A stretch of DNA of 26,306 nucleotides from CALCKU01 sp964534845 (GTDB taxonomy: Bacteria > Pseudomonadota > Alphaproteobacteria > Caulobacterales > Maricaulaceae), in contig CAZHPV010000033.1 of NCBI GenBank assembly GCA_964534845.1, forward strand, positions 1-26,306. Reading direction: 5' to 3'. The notes beneath the pieces were generated by a model. That model ran no database searches and had not been told where the DNA came from. It was given only the letters and a program-made list of their open reading frames with translations. Made by a program: the position numbers and the translations under genes. Positions 15,432 to 22,096 of this stretch are shown here, piece after piece (position 1 is the first letter of the stretch; each line of letters opens with the position of its first letter).

Positions 15432-16844
15432 ATGACGAGTAGAAACAATAAAAACGATGTTCCTAAAACAGCCTGTCCCGGGCTAAGTTATAGTGACCTT
15501 TTAGACCGTGATACGCGACCCGTGCCGCAGGTTTTAAGGGACGAATCACAAGTTGATTTGGGTAATGAACCGCTTTCGACTGATCGATATACCTCGGCGG
15601 AATATGCGCAGCAGGAAGCTGAAAAGATGTGGCCAAATGTTTGGCAATTTGCAGCGCGTGAAGAAGACTTTCCAAACCCGGGCGACACAATTGTCTTTGA
15701 GAATGCGGGCAAATCATTCCTGATCGTGCGCCAAGATGATGGCGATGTTAAAGCCTTTTACAATGTTTGTCTGCACCGTGGCCGTAAACTTCGTACTCGT
15801 TCTGGAAATGCATCAGAATTAAAATGTCCTTTCCACGGCTTTAGCTGGAAACGCGACGGGGCCTTAAACGATATACCTTGCGCGTGGGATTTTGAGCATG
15901 TGAATAGAAAGGAGATGGCTTTGCCTGAGTTGCGCGTAGAGCGTTGGCAGGGTTTTGTTATGATTTCTGAAAAGCAGGACATTGCGCCATTCCGTGAGTG
16001 GCTTGGTTCTGCTGCAAGCCATTGGGACCGTTGGAATTTGGATGAATGTCGTACCGTTATTTGGGTTGGGCGTGAGTTAAACTGTAACTGGAAAGTAGCC
16101 GCAGAGGCTTTTATGGAGGCTTACCATTCTATTGCCACCCACCCGCAAATCCTACCCTTCACAGGCGATGCGAATACACGATATGACCTATATGATGATC
16201 ATGTGAACCGTGCGATAACTCCGTCCGCCACTGCCTCTCCGCATGTGGCACATCTTTACGATCAAAATCATGTTCTCGATAAATTAAACTCCACTGGGGG
16301 GCGCCGCGCTCTTGAGGGAAGTGATTTTGATATGGAAAAAGCCAAAGACGGTATTGATAAAGATGATCCCGTTTTGGCGCGTAAAGTGATGGCGGAAAAT
16401 AACCGTCATTCTTTTAGCGCCAGTTGCGGTCGGGATTTTTCAGATGTTTCAGATACTGAAATGGTCGATAGTTTTACCTATAATATATTCCCAAATTTTG
16501 CGCCTTGGGGAGGCTTTGTACCTAACCTTGTCTATCGTTGGACGACGGGTAAAGATCAAGATCATTGCATGATGGAAATTCGGGTTTTAAAGCGGGCTAA
16601 AAAGGGCGATCCCAAACCGGATCCGGTCTCTATGTTCCTTATTCCTAATGACCAGCCTTTTTCTGCGGCCTCACATAAGATGGGAGCCTTACTTGCGGCC
16701 GTTTTTGACCAAGACCTTGGTAATTTACCTGCCATTCAAGCCGGATTGAAGACGTCTAAGACAAAGCAAATACATTTGGGACGCTATCAAGAAAGCCGCA
16801 TTCGTCACTTTGCCCAGACCTTGGAAAAATATTTGGCACAGTAA
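15432..16844 (+). CDS. Rieske non-heme iron oxygenase, alpha subunit (Rieske 3)
   Basis: 470 residues. The Rieske motif is C113-L-H115 and C132-P-F-H135. The iron site AAEAFMEAYHSIATHPQ carries His232 and His237, with Glu229 at the bridging position. The late FDQDLGN segment may supply the acidic ligand. It is the most divergent of the three oxygenases: it lacks the usual DN(F) before the ExYH motif, has EAF instead, and carries a charged insert at about 290-330. It has its own palindrome-bearing upstream region although it follows the thiolase on the same strand, so separate control is likely. No beta subunit or reductase is nearby. Confidence 0.95.
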   Translation: MTSRNNKNDVPKTACPGLSYSDLLDRDTRPVPQVLRDESQVDLGNEPLSTDRYTSAEYAQQEAEKMWPNVWQFAAREEDFPNPGDTIVFENAGKSFLIVRQDDGDVKAFYNVCLHRGRKLRTRSGNASELKCPFHGFSWKRDGALNDIPCAWDFEHVNRKEMALPELRVERWQGFVMISEKQDIAPFREWLGSAASHWDRWNLDECRTVIWVGRELNCNWKVAAEAFMEAYHSIATHPQILPFTGDANTRYDLYDDHVNRAITPSATASPHVAHLYDQNHVLDKLNSTGGRRALEGSDFDMEKAKDGIDKDDPVLARKVMAENNRHSFSASCGRDFSDVSDTEMVDSFTYNIFPNFAPWGGFVPNLVYRWTTGKDQDHCMMEIRVLKRAKKGDPKPDPVSMFLIPNDQPFSAASHKMGALLAAVFDQDLGNLPAIQAGLKTSKTKQIHLGRYQESRIRHFAQTLEKYLAQ

Positions 16845-16854
16845 TGTTAGTGCC
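16835..16854. terminator. Stem-loop across the Rieske 3/TetR convergent stops
   Basis: GGCAC (16835-16839) and GTGCC (16850-16854) pair around a 10-nt loop that contains both stops: TAA of Rieske 3 and TAA of the TetR gene on the other strand. Only 2 bp separate the genes. A bidirectional termination role is inferred; no T-run is present. Confidence 0.35.
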
Positions 16855-17533
16855 TGAGGTGCTGCAGGGTAGAGAAAATCGTTTTGCGAACAGCCATGCG
16901 CCGCTCTTTGCTGCTTATGACATTGCTCTTAACGCGCAGGCCAGTGAAGGTCACAAGGCTTATATCATGCGCCAATTGTAGATTTTCACGACTGGCATTG
17001 CGCCATTCGGGAAAAAATATAGGGAGTGTATCCAAGATGAAATTATCATGTTGTCTGGCTTTACGATCAAATAGCTTTTTTAACGCCTTATTTGTACGCG
17101 AGGCGACAGTTAATTCCAGATGCGCATCTGACTCTGGTTTTTTATTTAACCGCCAATACACCTCAAAAGCCTTGCCTTCGACGACTCGCTCTCTATCGCT
17201 CATCTTTTTAACCTCCTGATAGAAAGCCCGTAAACGACGGTAATTTATGAAGTCGATGAGGTTGGAAATAAGGTCGGCTTTTGTTGCGTAGTGATGCAGC
17301 ATGGCCCCGCGAGAGAGTTTGGCCGTCTCCGCCACTATCTGTGTGGACGTTTTTGCATAGCCAATTTCGGTAAGGCATTTTACAGCGGCCGTTAAAATAG
17401 TAATGCGGGTTTGTGCGCTTTTTTGTTCTTGCCACCCTGTATCATCGTTAAAATCATTTGGGTTCATAGCGGCGAGTTTATTTTCAATAAGGTCCATGAC
17501 TTCCGGGATCGTTAGAGCTTGTGTTGCTACCAT
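16847..17533 (-). CDS. TetR-family transcriptional regulator
   Basis: 228 residues. The N-terminal HTH is clear at about 43-85: RITILTAAVKCLTEIGYAKTSTQIVAETAKLSRGAMLHHYATKADL, with the SRGAMLHHYATKADL recognition-helix region standard for TetR proteins. The C-terminal ligand domain is helical and unassigned. An unusual N-terminal extension of about 40 residues precedes the HTH. Start ATG 17533 has AAAGGA upstream. It is divergent from the ThuA-like gene, and the shared gap holds a copy of the palindrome also found before Rieske 2 and Rieske 3. It is the most likely local repressor, perhaps relieved by the substrate or a CoA thioester. Confidence 0.93.
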   Translation of the reverse strand: MVATQALTIPEVMDLIENKLAAMNPNDFNDDTGWQEQKSAQTRITILTAAVKCLTEIGYAKTSTQIVAETAKLSRGAMLHHYATKADLISNLIDFINYRRLRAFYQEVKKMSDRERVVEGKAFEVYWRLNKKPESDAHLELTVASRTNKALKKLFDRKARQHDNFILDTLPIFFPEWRNASRENLQLAHDISLVTFTGLRVKSNVISSKERRMAVRKTIFSTLQHLRH

Positions 17534-17590
17534 TTATATGTGTCCTTTCACGTGCTCTTACTAAAGCGGTTAGGTATTGGCTAAATGTAA

Positions 17591-17608
17591 AATGGCTGAA
17601 AATCCATT
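17591..17608. promoter_or_regulatory. Short inverted repeat in the TetR/ThuA promoter
   Basis: AATGG (17591-17595) and CCATT (17604-17608) are perfect 5-bp arms with an 8-bp gap, giving an 18-bp element. It lies 58 bp upstream of the TetR start. It may be a second operator; its short arms make it weak evidence. Confidence 0.25.
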
Positions 17609-17626
17609 GGAAAATAAATTCAAATT

Positions 17627-17649
17627 AAAAAGTCATATCTGATTGTTTT
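17627..17649. promoter_or_regulatory. Putative TetR-type operator in the TetR/ThuA divergent promoter
   Basis: AAAAAGTCAT (17627-17636), a 2-bp centre, then CTGATTGTTTT (17639-17649), whose complement AAAACAATCAG is identical over 11 bases to 8391-8401. TTAAAAAGTCA (17625-17635) also matches the reverse half of the site at 8424. The location between the regulator and its divergent neighbour is the usual place for TetR autoregulation. Confidence 0.55.
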
Positions 17650-17709
17650 CATTTTAGGTGTGGTCTAGTGATAAGTAGAATTTGAGGTGTTTTAATTGCA
17701 AGGGTCCCA

Positions 17710-18498
17710 ATGCCGGAAAGACAGAAAAAACATATTAATGCGGTCCTTGTGGTGGGAGGGGCATGGCATGATTTTGATTATGCGCGGCTAGAGCTCTTAA
17801 AGCTATTGGCAGAGGATGACCGTGTGCGTACGCGCGTGTTTGAAGATTATGACACGGCAGCCAAAGCCTTTGAAGAGGCTGACTTTTTAATCTCATATAC
17901 CTGCAATGTTTTGTGTTCGGACACAACGCAAGAAAGGTTGAAAGCCTTTGTGGCTTCGGGCAAGCGTTGGTATGCCTTGCACGGTACAAACTCGATTTTG
18001 GAATTCCTTGCGCCTAAAGGTGCAGAATATGGCAAAGGCGCGCTGGAAATTCATGCCCCGCGCGTCGTCCCAACATTTATGGAGGTTTTGGGAAGCCAGT
18101 TCATTGCCCATCCTCCGATAGCGCCCTACACCGTTCATGTAACTCAACCGGATCATCCTCTTGTCGAAGATGTTGAGCCTTTCGAAACAACAGATGAGCT
18201 TTATCTCCTGGAGGTGAAGGGGGATATAGATGTGATGTTGCATTCCGAGTTTGAAGGGGAGGCCACAGGTTTCGTTGAAAAGGACTGGGAGAAAAATACG
18301 CACCCCGTATTCTATACGCATAAAGTTGGAGACGGGGAGGTGCTATATCTCACTCTGGGTCATTGCCGCGGACACTACGATATGCTCGATTTTATGGATT
18401 ACTACCCCGACGTTGATAGGTGCGCTTGGGACTTACCTGTTTTTCATACCCTTCTAAGACGGGGTCTTGAATGGGCGAAAGTGCCTGCTTTGGCTTAG
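17710..18498 (+). CDS. ThuA-like domain protein
   Basis: 262 residues covering one ThuA-like domain (class I glutamine-amidotransferase-like flavodoxin fold). Features are VLVVGGAWHDFDYAR near the start, ADFLISYTC, an ALHGTN segment at about 93-98, ETTDELYLLE, and HPVFYTHKVGDGEVLYLTLGHCRGH near the end, which is the family hallmark. Start ATG 17710 has AAGGG upstream. ThuA proteins were first linked to trehalose and 3-keto-sugar use, and the biochemical role of most is unknown. Here one lies in an oxygenase island with a shared TetR-type operator, so it probably acts on a pathway intermediate rather than on sugar. Confidence 0.88.
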   Translation: MPERQKKHINAVLVVGGAWHDFDYARLELLKLLAEDDRVRTRVFEDYDTAAKAFEEADFLISYTCNVLCSDTTQERLKAFVASGKRWYALHGTNSILEFLAPKGAEYGKGALEIHAPRVVPTFMEVLGSQFIAHPPIAPYTVHVTQPDHPLVEDVEPFETTDELYLLEVKGDIDVMLHSEFEGEATGFVEKDWEKNTHPVFYTHKVGDGEVLYLTLGHCRGHYDMLDFMDYYPDVDRCAWDLPVFHTLLRRGLEWAKVPALA

Positions 18499-19616
18499 GC
18501 CGCGTTTTCAACGGGTTGGGCAAAACGTAAAATTTCGGTATTTGCATCACCAAATAAACTTGAAAGCAATAAAATGCGTTTCATGGCATGGCCAATAATC
18601 AATTCATCCGTAGTGCCCATGCCGCCGTGGAGTTGAACCGCATCTTCCGCAAGGGCAACGGCCGCTTGCGAGATATAAGCTTTAGAACCAGCGGTCATTT
18701 GCATGTAATCACTATCTGTTTCGCGGCTGGCAGCCATTCTGAGCAGGTGGGAGCGTGAAAGTTCTAAAGAGACATGTGCGTCAGCCAATCGGTGTTGAAT
18801 AACTTGCATCTTGCTGAGGGGCCGACCAAATTGGTTTCGTGTTTTTACGTGTTCCAACGTGTCTGCTAGCAATAGTTCCATAAGCCCGACCATTTCCGCG
18901 CAGGCGGCAATTTTTGTCAGAGATATGACAGACTCAAGATCAGCGAATGTCCCGCGCATTGGCGTGGCGGGTGTATTATTTAGCGTCAATTCACTGCCAA
19001 TTGACCCATCAATCAATCGGTAATCATGTCTGGAAAGTCCAGCGGCATCTTTGCTGACAAGAAAAAAGCCAATAGCGTCGGATGGTGTCGTTGAGGGTTG
19101 CGCGGCGGCTGTTACGATATACGCATTTGCGGTAGCTGCGCCCAGAACGAAGGTTTTCTTACCCGTAAGTTTGGTGAGATTGCCCTCTTGGGTAATTTTA
19201 GTTTTTACATAATCCAAGTCATACCGAGCGGCGGCTTCGCTATGGGCCAAAGCCAGGTGAGCTTGGCCAGCAATGACTTTTGGAATCCACTCATCCTTTT
19301 GTGTGTCTGTACCTACTCGCTCCAGTAAGCTGCCCGCAAGTATAGGTGAAGCAAGCATGGGGTCGACCGCAACAGCTCTGCCTAAAGGTTGCATAACACA
19401 AATAATATCTTCTGCCTTACCGCCAAGCCCTCCATAGCGTTCCGAAAAAGGGACAGTTAGAATTCCCGCCTCGGCCATAATTTTCCAATTATTCAGAGAA
19501 AACCCTTCCGGTGATTTTACATAGTCGGCCCGTTTTGACAGGTCATAATGATCGGCGGTATAGCGTTCCACCAAATTTCTTAGCAAGGTTTGTTCTTCGG
19601 AAAAATCTAAATTCAT
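18495..19616 (-). CDS. Acyl-CoA dehydrogenase-like subunit with degenerate active site
   Basis: 373 residues with the ACAD layout: MNLDFSEEQTLLR, ERYGGLGGKAED, a flavin-loop equivalent HSEAAARYDL (125-134), TRNQFGRPLSKMQVIQHRLAD, and HGGMGTTDELIIGHAMKR. The usual SE(P)GAGSD is altered. Neither usual catalytic Glu is evident: the C-terminal site reads SLFGDANTE, and the mid-protein helix lacks an ER pair (DLESVISLTKIAAC). In alpha2-beta2 ACADs of steroid side-chain degradation, one subunit lacks the catalytic base, so this may be the partner of the ACAD at 20759. It converges on the ThuA gene with overlapping stops (TTAG 18495-18498). Confidence 0.9.
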   Translation of the reverse strand: MNLDFSEEQTLLRNLVERYTADHYDLSKRADYVKSPEGFSLNNWKIMAEAGILTVPFSERYGGLGGKAEDIICVMQPLGRAVAVDPMLASPILAGSLLERVGTDTQKDEWIPKVIAGQAHLALAHSEAAARYDLDYVKTKITQEGNLTKLTGKKTFVLGAATANAYIVTAAAQPSTTPSDAIGFFLVSKDAAGLSRHDYRLIDGSIGSELTLNNTPATPMRGTFADLESVISLTKIAACAEMVGLMELLLADTLEHVKTRNQFGRPLSKMQVIQHRLADAHVSLELSRSHLLRMAASRETDSDYMQMTAGSKAYISQAAVALAEDAVQLHGGMGTTDELIIGHAMKRILLLSSLFGDANTEILRFAQPVENAA

Positions 19617-19694
19617 TTTGTCTTCAAAAAAGCCTTTAGCTGCGTATTGGTAGATAACTCTGTAACGTGTAAAGCAGCTTTCGGTTTATTTGAC

Positions 19695-19718
19695 GCCTGC
19701 ATATTCTAATAGGCAGGC
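19695..19718. promoter_or_regulatory. GC-rich inverted repeat in the ACAD/LuxR divergent promoter
   Basis: GCCTGC (19695-19700) and GCAGGC (19713-19718) are perfect 6-bp arms with a 12-bp AT-rich gap, about 80 bp upstream of the minus-strand ACAD start. It may be an operator for one of the divergent genes. A terminator is less likely because no gene ends here. Confidence 0.35.
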
Positions 19719-19790
19719 CATTTTATTTGGTCGCTTTACGGCTAAGCTATGAAAATTAGAGGTGCGAACGGCTTCTCCTTTATATTTTAG

Positions 19791-19802
19791 TGGTATAGCT
19801 GT
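19791..19802 (+). promoter_or_regulatory. Copy of the TGGTATAGCT element before the LuxR-type gene
   Basis: TGGTATAGCTGT shares the 10-mer TGGTATAGCT with the element at 218-236. It lies 49 bp upstream of the LuxR-type start. A related AGCTATGAAA/AGCTGTGAAA direct repeat (19745-19754 and 19797-19806, 9/10 identical) overlaps it. Autoregulation is suggested, not shown. Confidence 0.4.
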
Positions 19803-19851
19803 GAAATTTAACTACAATGGTTTGGGTAAATAGGACTGGATCTTGTAAAAT

Positions 19852-20658
19852 ATGGCTTTGAAAAAGAGTGCAAAAAAGCCTGAGACTGTCATTAGCTCGG
19901 TTGAAGATATCCACAAGGCAGCCGTTGCCTTGCGCGATAAGGCAAGGGCGTTGGGCAATTACAAAGTTGCGGCTTGTGCAAATATTGCCGCTAAAGACCC
20001 GATGGTTGATGGTGATGGCAATATTCTGGCTTCAAGCGTTTTTTCTTGGGTCGAAGCTGACGATATCTGGTGGAAACGCCCACAAATATCGCTAAATTCT
20101 CCTATTCCACGCGCCTGTCGTTACGAAGCTGAAGCCTTTTGGTGCAATGCTCAGGGTTTCTATTCGCGTGGCCATAATACGCTGCTAGAGGAAATAGATC
20201 TTTCAAAGTTTTCAGATTATGTGGGGCCTGCGGCTCTAATTTGTGTGCCCATACATATGCCCTTTGGTCAGATTGGGGCGGTGAGCTTTTCTGTCCCTGA
20301 TCAGGAAAAAAGTGACTTAAGCGATGAGTTTGAAAAAGATGGTTATGAGCTAGAGGTTCTGGCAAGAGCGTTTGTTACAAGCTATGTTAAAATCATGGAT
20401 CAGCGGAATTGGATCCCGAAAAACTGTCGTTTAAGCAAACGGGAGGTCCAGTGTGTAAGCTGGGCTGCTTTAGGAAAAACGGATATAGAGATTGCTTTGA
20501 TTTTATCCCGGAGTTGCGCAACGGTCAGGTTTCACATGCATAATGCTGCCAAAAAACTTGATGCGGTGAGCCGTAGTCAAACTGTTTTTAAAGCCACTCA
20601 ACTTGGATATTTAGGCGCCGTTGCGGTTGAAAAAGGCAAGAGTGCTGTGCTCGAATGA
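19852..20658 (+). CDS. LuxR-family transcriptional regulator (solo)
   Basis: 268 residues. The C-terminal LuxR/GerE HTH is clear at about 193-253: LSKREVQCVSWAALGKTDIEIALILSRSCATVRFHMHNAAKKLDAVSRSQTVFKATQLGYL. The N-terminal domain (about 15-180) resembles an autoinducer-binding fold, with aromatic residues in SWVEADDIWW, RYEAEAFWCNAQGFYSRG and a GQIGAVSFSV strand. No LuxI-type synthase is in the window, so it is a solo that may sense a pathway compound instead of a homoserine lactone. Copies of the TGGTATAGCT element flank it. It is divergent from the ACAD at 18495 and precedes the second ACAD. Confidence 0.92.
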   Translation: MALKKSAKKPETVISSVEDIHKAAVALRDKARALGNYKVAACANIAAKDPMVDGDGNILASSVFSWVEADDIWWKRPQISLNSPIPRACRYEAEAFWCNAQGFYSRGHNTLLEEIDLSKFSDYVGPAALICVPIHMPFGQIGAVSFSVPDQEKSDLSDEFEKDGYELEVLARAFVTSYVKIMDQRNWIPKNCRLSKREVQCVSWAALGKTDIEIALILSRSCATVRFHMHNAAKKLDAVSRSQTVFKATQLGYLGAVAVEKGKSAVLE

Positions 20659-20663
20659 AACAA

Positions 20664-20690
20664 AAATAGCTATGCCAAAATTGGCCTATT
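20664..20690. promoter_or_regulatory. Shared 19-bp element and palindrome between LuxR and ACAD genes
   Basis: The reverse complement of 20664-20682 is AATTTTGGCATAGCTATTT, 18/19 identical to 218-236. Overlapping it is an interrupted palindrome: AATAG (20665-20669) and GCCAA (20674-20678) pair with TTGGC (20681-20685) and CTATT (20686-20690). The 2-nt loop makes a DNA operator more likely than an RNA terminator. It lies 69 bp upstream of the second ACAD. Confidence 0.55.
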
Positions 20691-20758
20691 ACTTGTTACA
20701 GCAGTTATTTGTCGAAAATATCTTATACAGACCCGTAGGTATAAACGGGACATATTGA

Positions 20759-21967
20759 ATGGATTTTTCTTTTTCAGAAGAAGAAGAGGCGTTTCGTCTG
20801 GAAGTGCGAGCTTTTTTAGATGAACATCTTACGGAACGCTTGCGCGCAGGTTCCCGTGGATCACCGGGCGTGTTTGTCGAGCCTGATATAAGCGAAGAAT
20901 GGCACGCTATTTTAGCGGAAAAAGGCTGGCTAACATATTATTGGCCTAAAGAGTTTGGTGGTATGGGATGGACCCCGACCCAACGTTATATTTATGAAAA
21001 AGAACTCGCTTTAAACGACGCGCCGTTTCTGCCTGTTATGGGCGTCAAGCTTTTGGGTCCGATTATTTGTAAATTTGGAACGGACAAGCAAAAGCAGGAC
21101 ATTCTCCCCAGAATAATCAGCGGTGAAGATTATTGGTGTCAGGGTTTTTCTGAAACCGGCGCAGGATCAGATTTGGCCAATTTGCGGACACGGGCTGAAA
21201 AAGTAGGTGAAAAATATATCATCAATGGAGGCAAAATATGGACGACACTCGCCCATCATGCCACGCATATTTTCTGTTTAGTTCGGACAGATCCAGAGAG
21301 CTCTCGTCAGCAAGGTATAAGTTTTATCTTGGTTGATTTGCGGCAGCCGGGTGTTGAAATTCGGCCTATCATAGGCATTGCCGGCGACCATGAAGTTAAT
21401 GAAATATTCTTCGATAATGCCGAAACCTCTGTAGACAATCTTGTAGGTGAAGAAGGACAGGGTTGGGCCATTGCTAAGTTTCTTTTAGAAAATGAACGCC
21501 GGGGGTCCTGCCGGGCTCCAAAAATACTCGCTGACATTGCGCGTGTGCGTGCTCTTGCCGCGAACACAGTCAATGGTCATGCGGGAAGCTTATCTGATGA
21601 TCGGGATTTTATGCGCGGACTTGTTGATCTTGAGCTAGAAGCCTTAGCTTTAGAGGCAACGGAGTTTCGTATCCTAGCTGATGTATCTGCGGGACGGACC
21701 GGAGGCGGAAAGGCTTCGGTTTCAAAGCTCATCGGCTCAAAGCTTAGGCAAGACGTCGATGCAGCCGCTTTTCGGGTCGCAGGGTATGCGGGTCTGCAAC
21801 TTGAAACACAGCGTCCCCTTTATGGAAATACCGCCCCTGAGCCTGTTCATAGTAAGGCAGCTCAATATGCAGCGCCGACTTATTTGAACAGTCGGGCTTG
21901 GACCATATTTGGCGGGACGAATGAAATTCAGAAGACAATAATCGCCAAAGCCGTATTAGGTGTATAG
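20759..21967 (+). CDS. Acyl-CoA dehydrogenase, catalytic-type subunit
   Basis: 402 residues. ACAD motifs are well kept: MDFSFSEEEEAFRLEVRAFL, WPKEFGGMGW, the flavin loop QGFSETGAGSDLANLRTRA (128-146), GGKIWTTLAHHATHIFCLVRTD, and the C-terminal IFGGTNEIQK. The C-terminal catalytic Glu of the MCAD type is replaced by Gly (FGGTNE), but Glu246 in ENERRG sits where isovaleryl-CoA-type and steroid-degrading ACADs keep their base. It probably desaturates a bulky or branched acyl-CoA. Length and sequence resemble FadE-type alpha subunits that pair with a degenerate partner, here perhaps the product of 18495-19616. Confidence 0.94.
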   Translation: MDFSFSEEEEAFRLEVRAFLDEHLTERLRAGSRGSPGVFVEPDISEEWHAILAEKGWLTYYWPKEFGGMGWTPTQRYIYEKELALNDAPFLPVMGVKLLGPIICKFGTDKQKQDILPRIISGEDYWCQGFSETGAGSDLANLRTRAEKVGEKYIINGGKIWTTLAHHATHIFCLVRTDPESSRQQGISFILVDLRQPGVEIRPIIGIAGDHEVNEIFFDNAETSVDNLVGEEGQGWAIAKFLLENERRGSCRAPKILADIARVRALAANTVNGHAGSLSDDRDFMRGLVDLELEALALEATEFRILADVSAGRTGGGKASVSKLIGSKLRQDVDAAAFRVAGYAGLQLETQRPLYGNTAPEPVHSKAAQYAAPTYLNSRAWTIFGGTNEIQKTIIAKAVLGV

Positions 21968-22096
21968 CCTGCCTGTCGGCCGTGGCCTTATCTTGTTTCA
22001 ATTTTTCATAATGGTTTAGGCTGGCTACTGTTTTTAATAGGATGATTAAGCCGTAAAACCGTCTAATCTAATCGTAAATGATGACTTGGGAAAATT

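Noticed and set aside
17893..18321. 142-codon minus-strand frame inside the ThuA gene
   Set aside because: The ThuA reading frame has clear family motifs over the same DNA; the antisense protein shows none.
20674..20685. GCCAAAATTGGC as an intrinsic terminator of the LuxR gene
   Set aside because: The loop would be only 2 nt and no T-run follows. The match to the element at 218 favours an operator.
21968..22096. ACTGTTTTTA at 22027-22036 as a further TetR-type operator
   Set aside because: It matches one half of the 15359-15384 palindrome over 10 bases, but the opposite half is absent, so I treat it as chance in AT-rich DNA.
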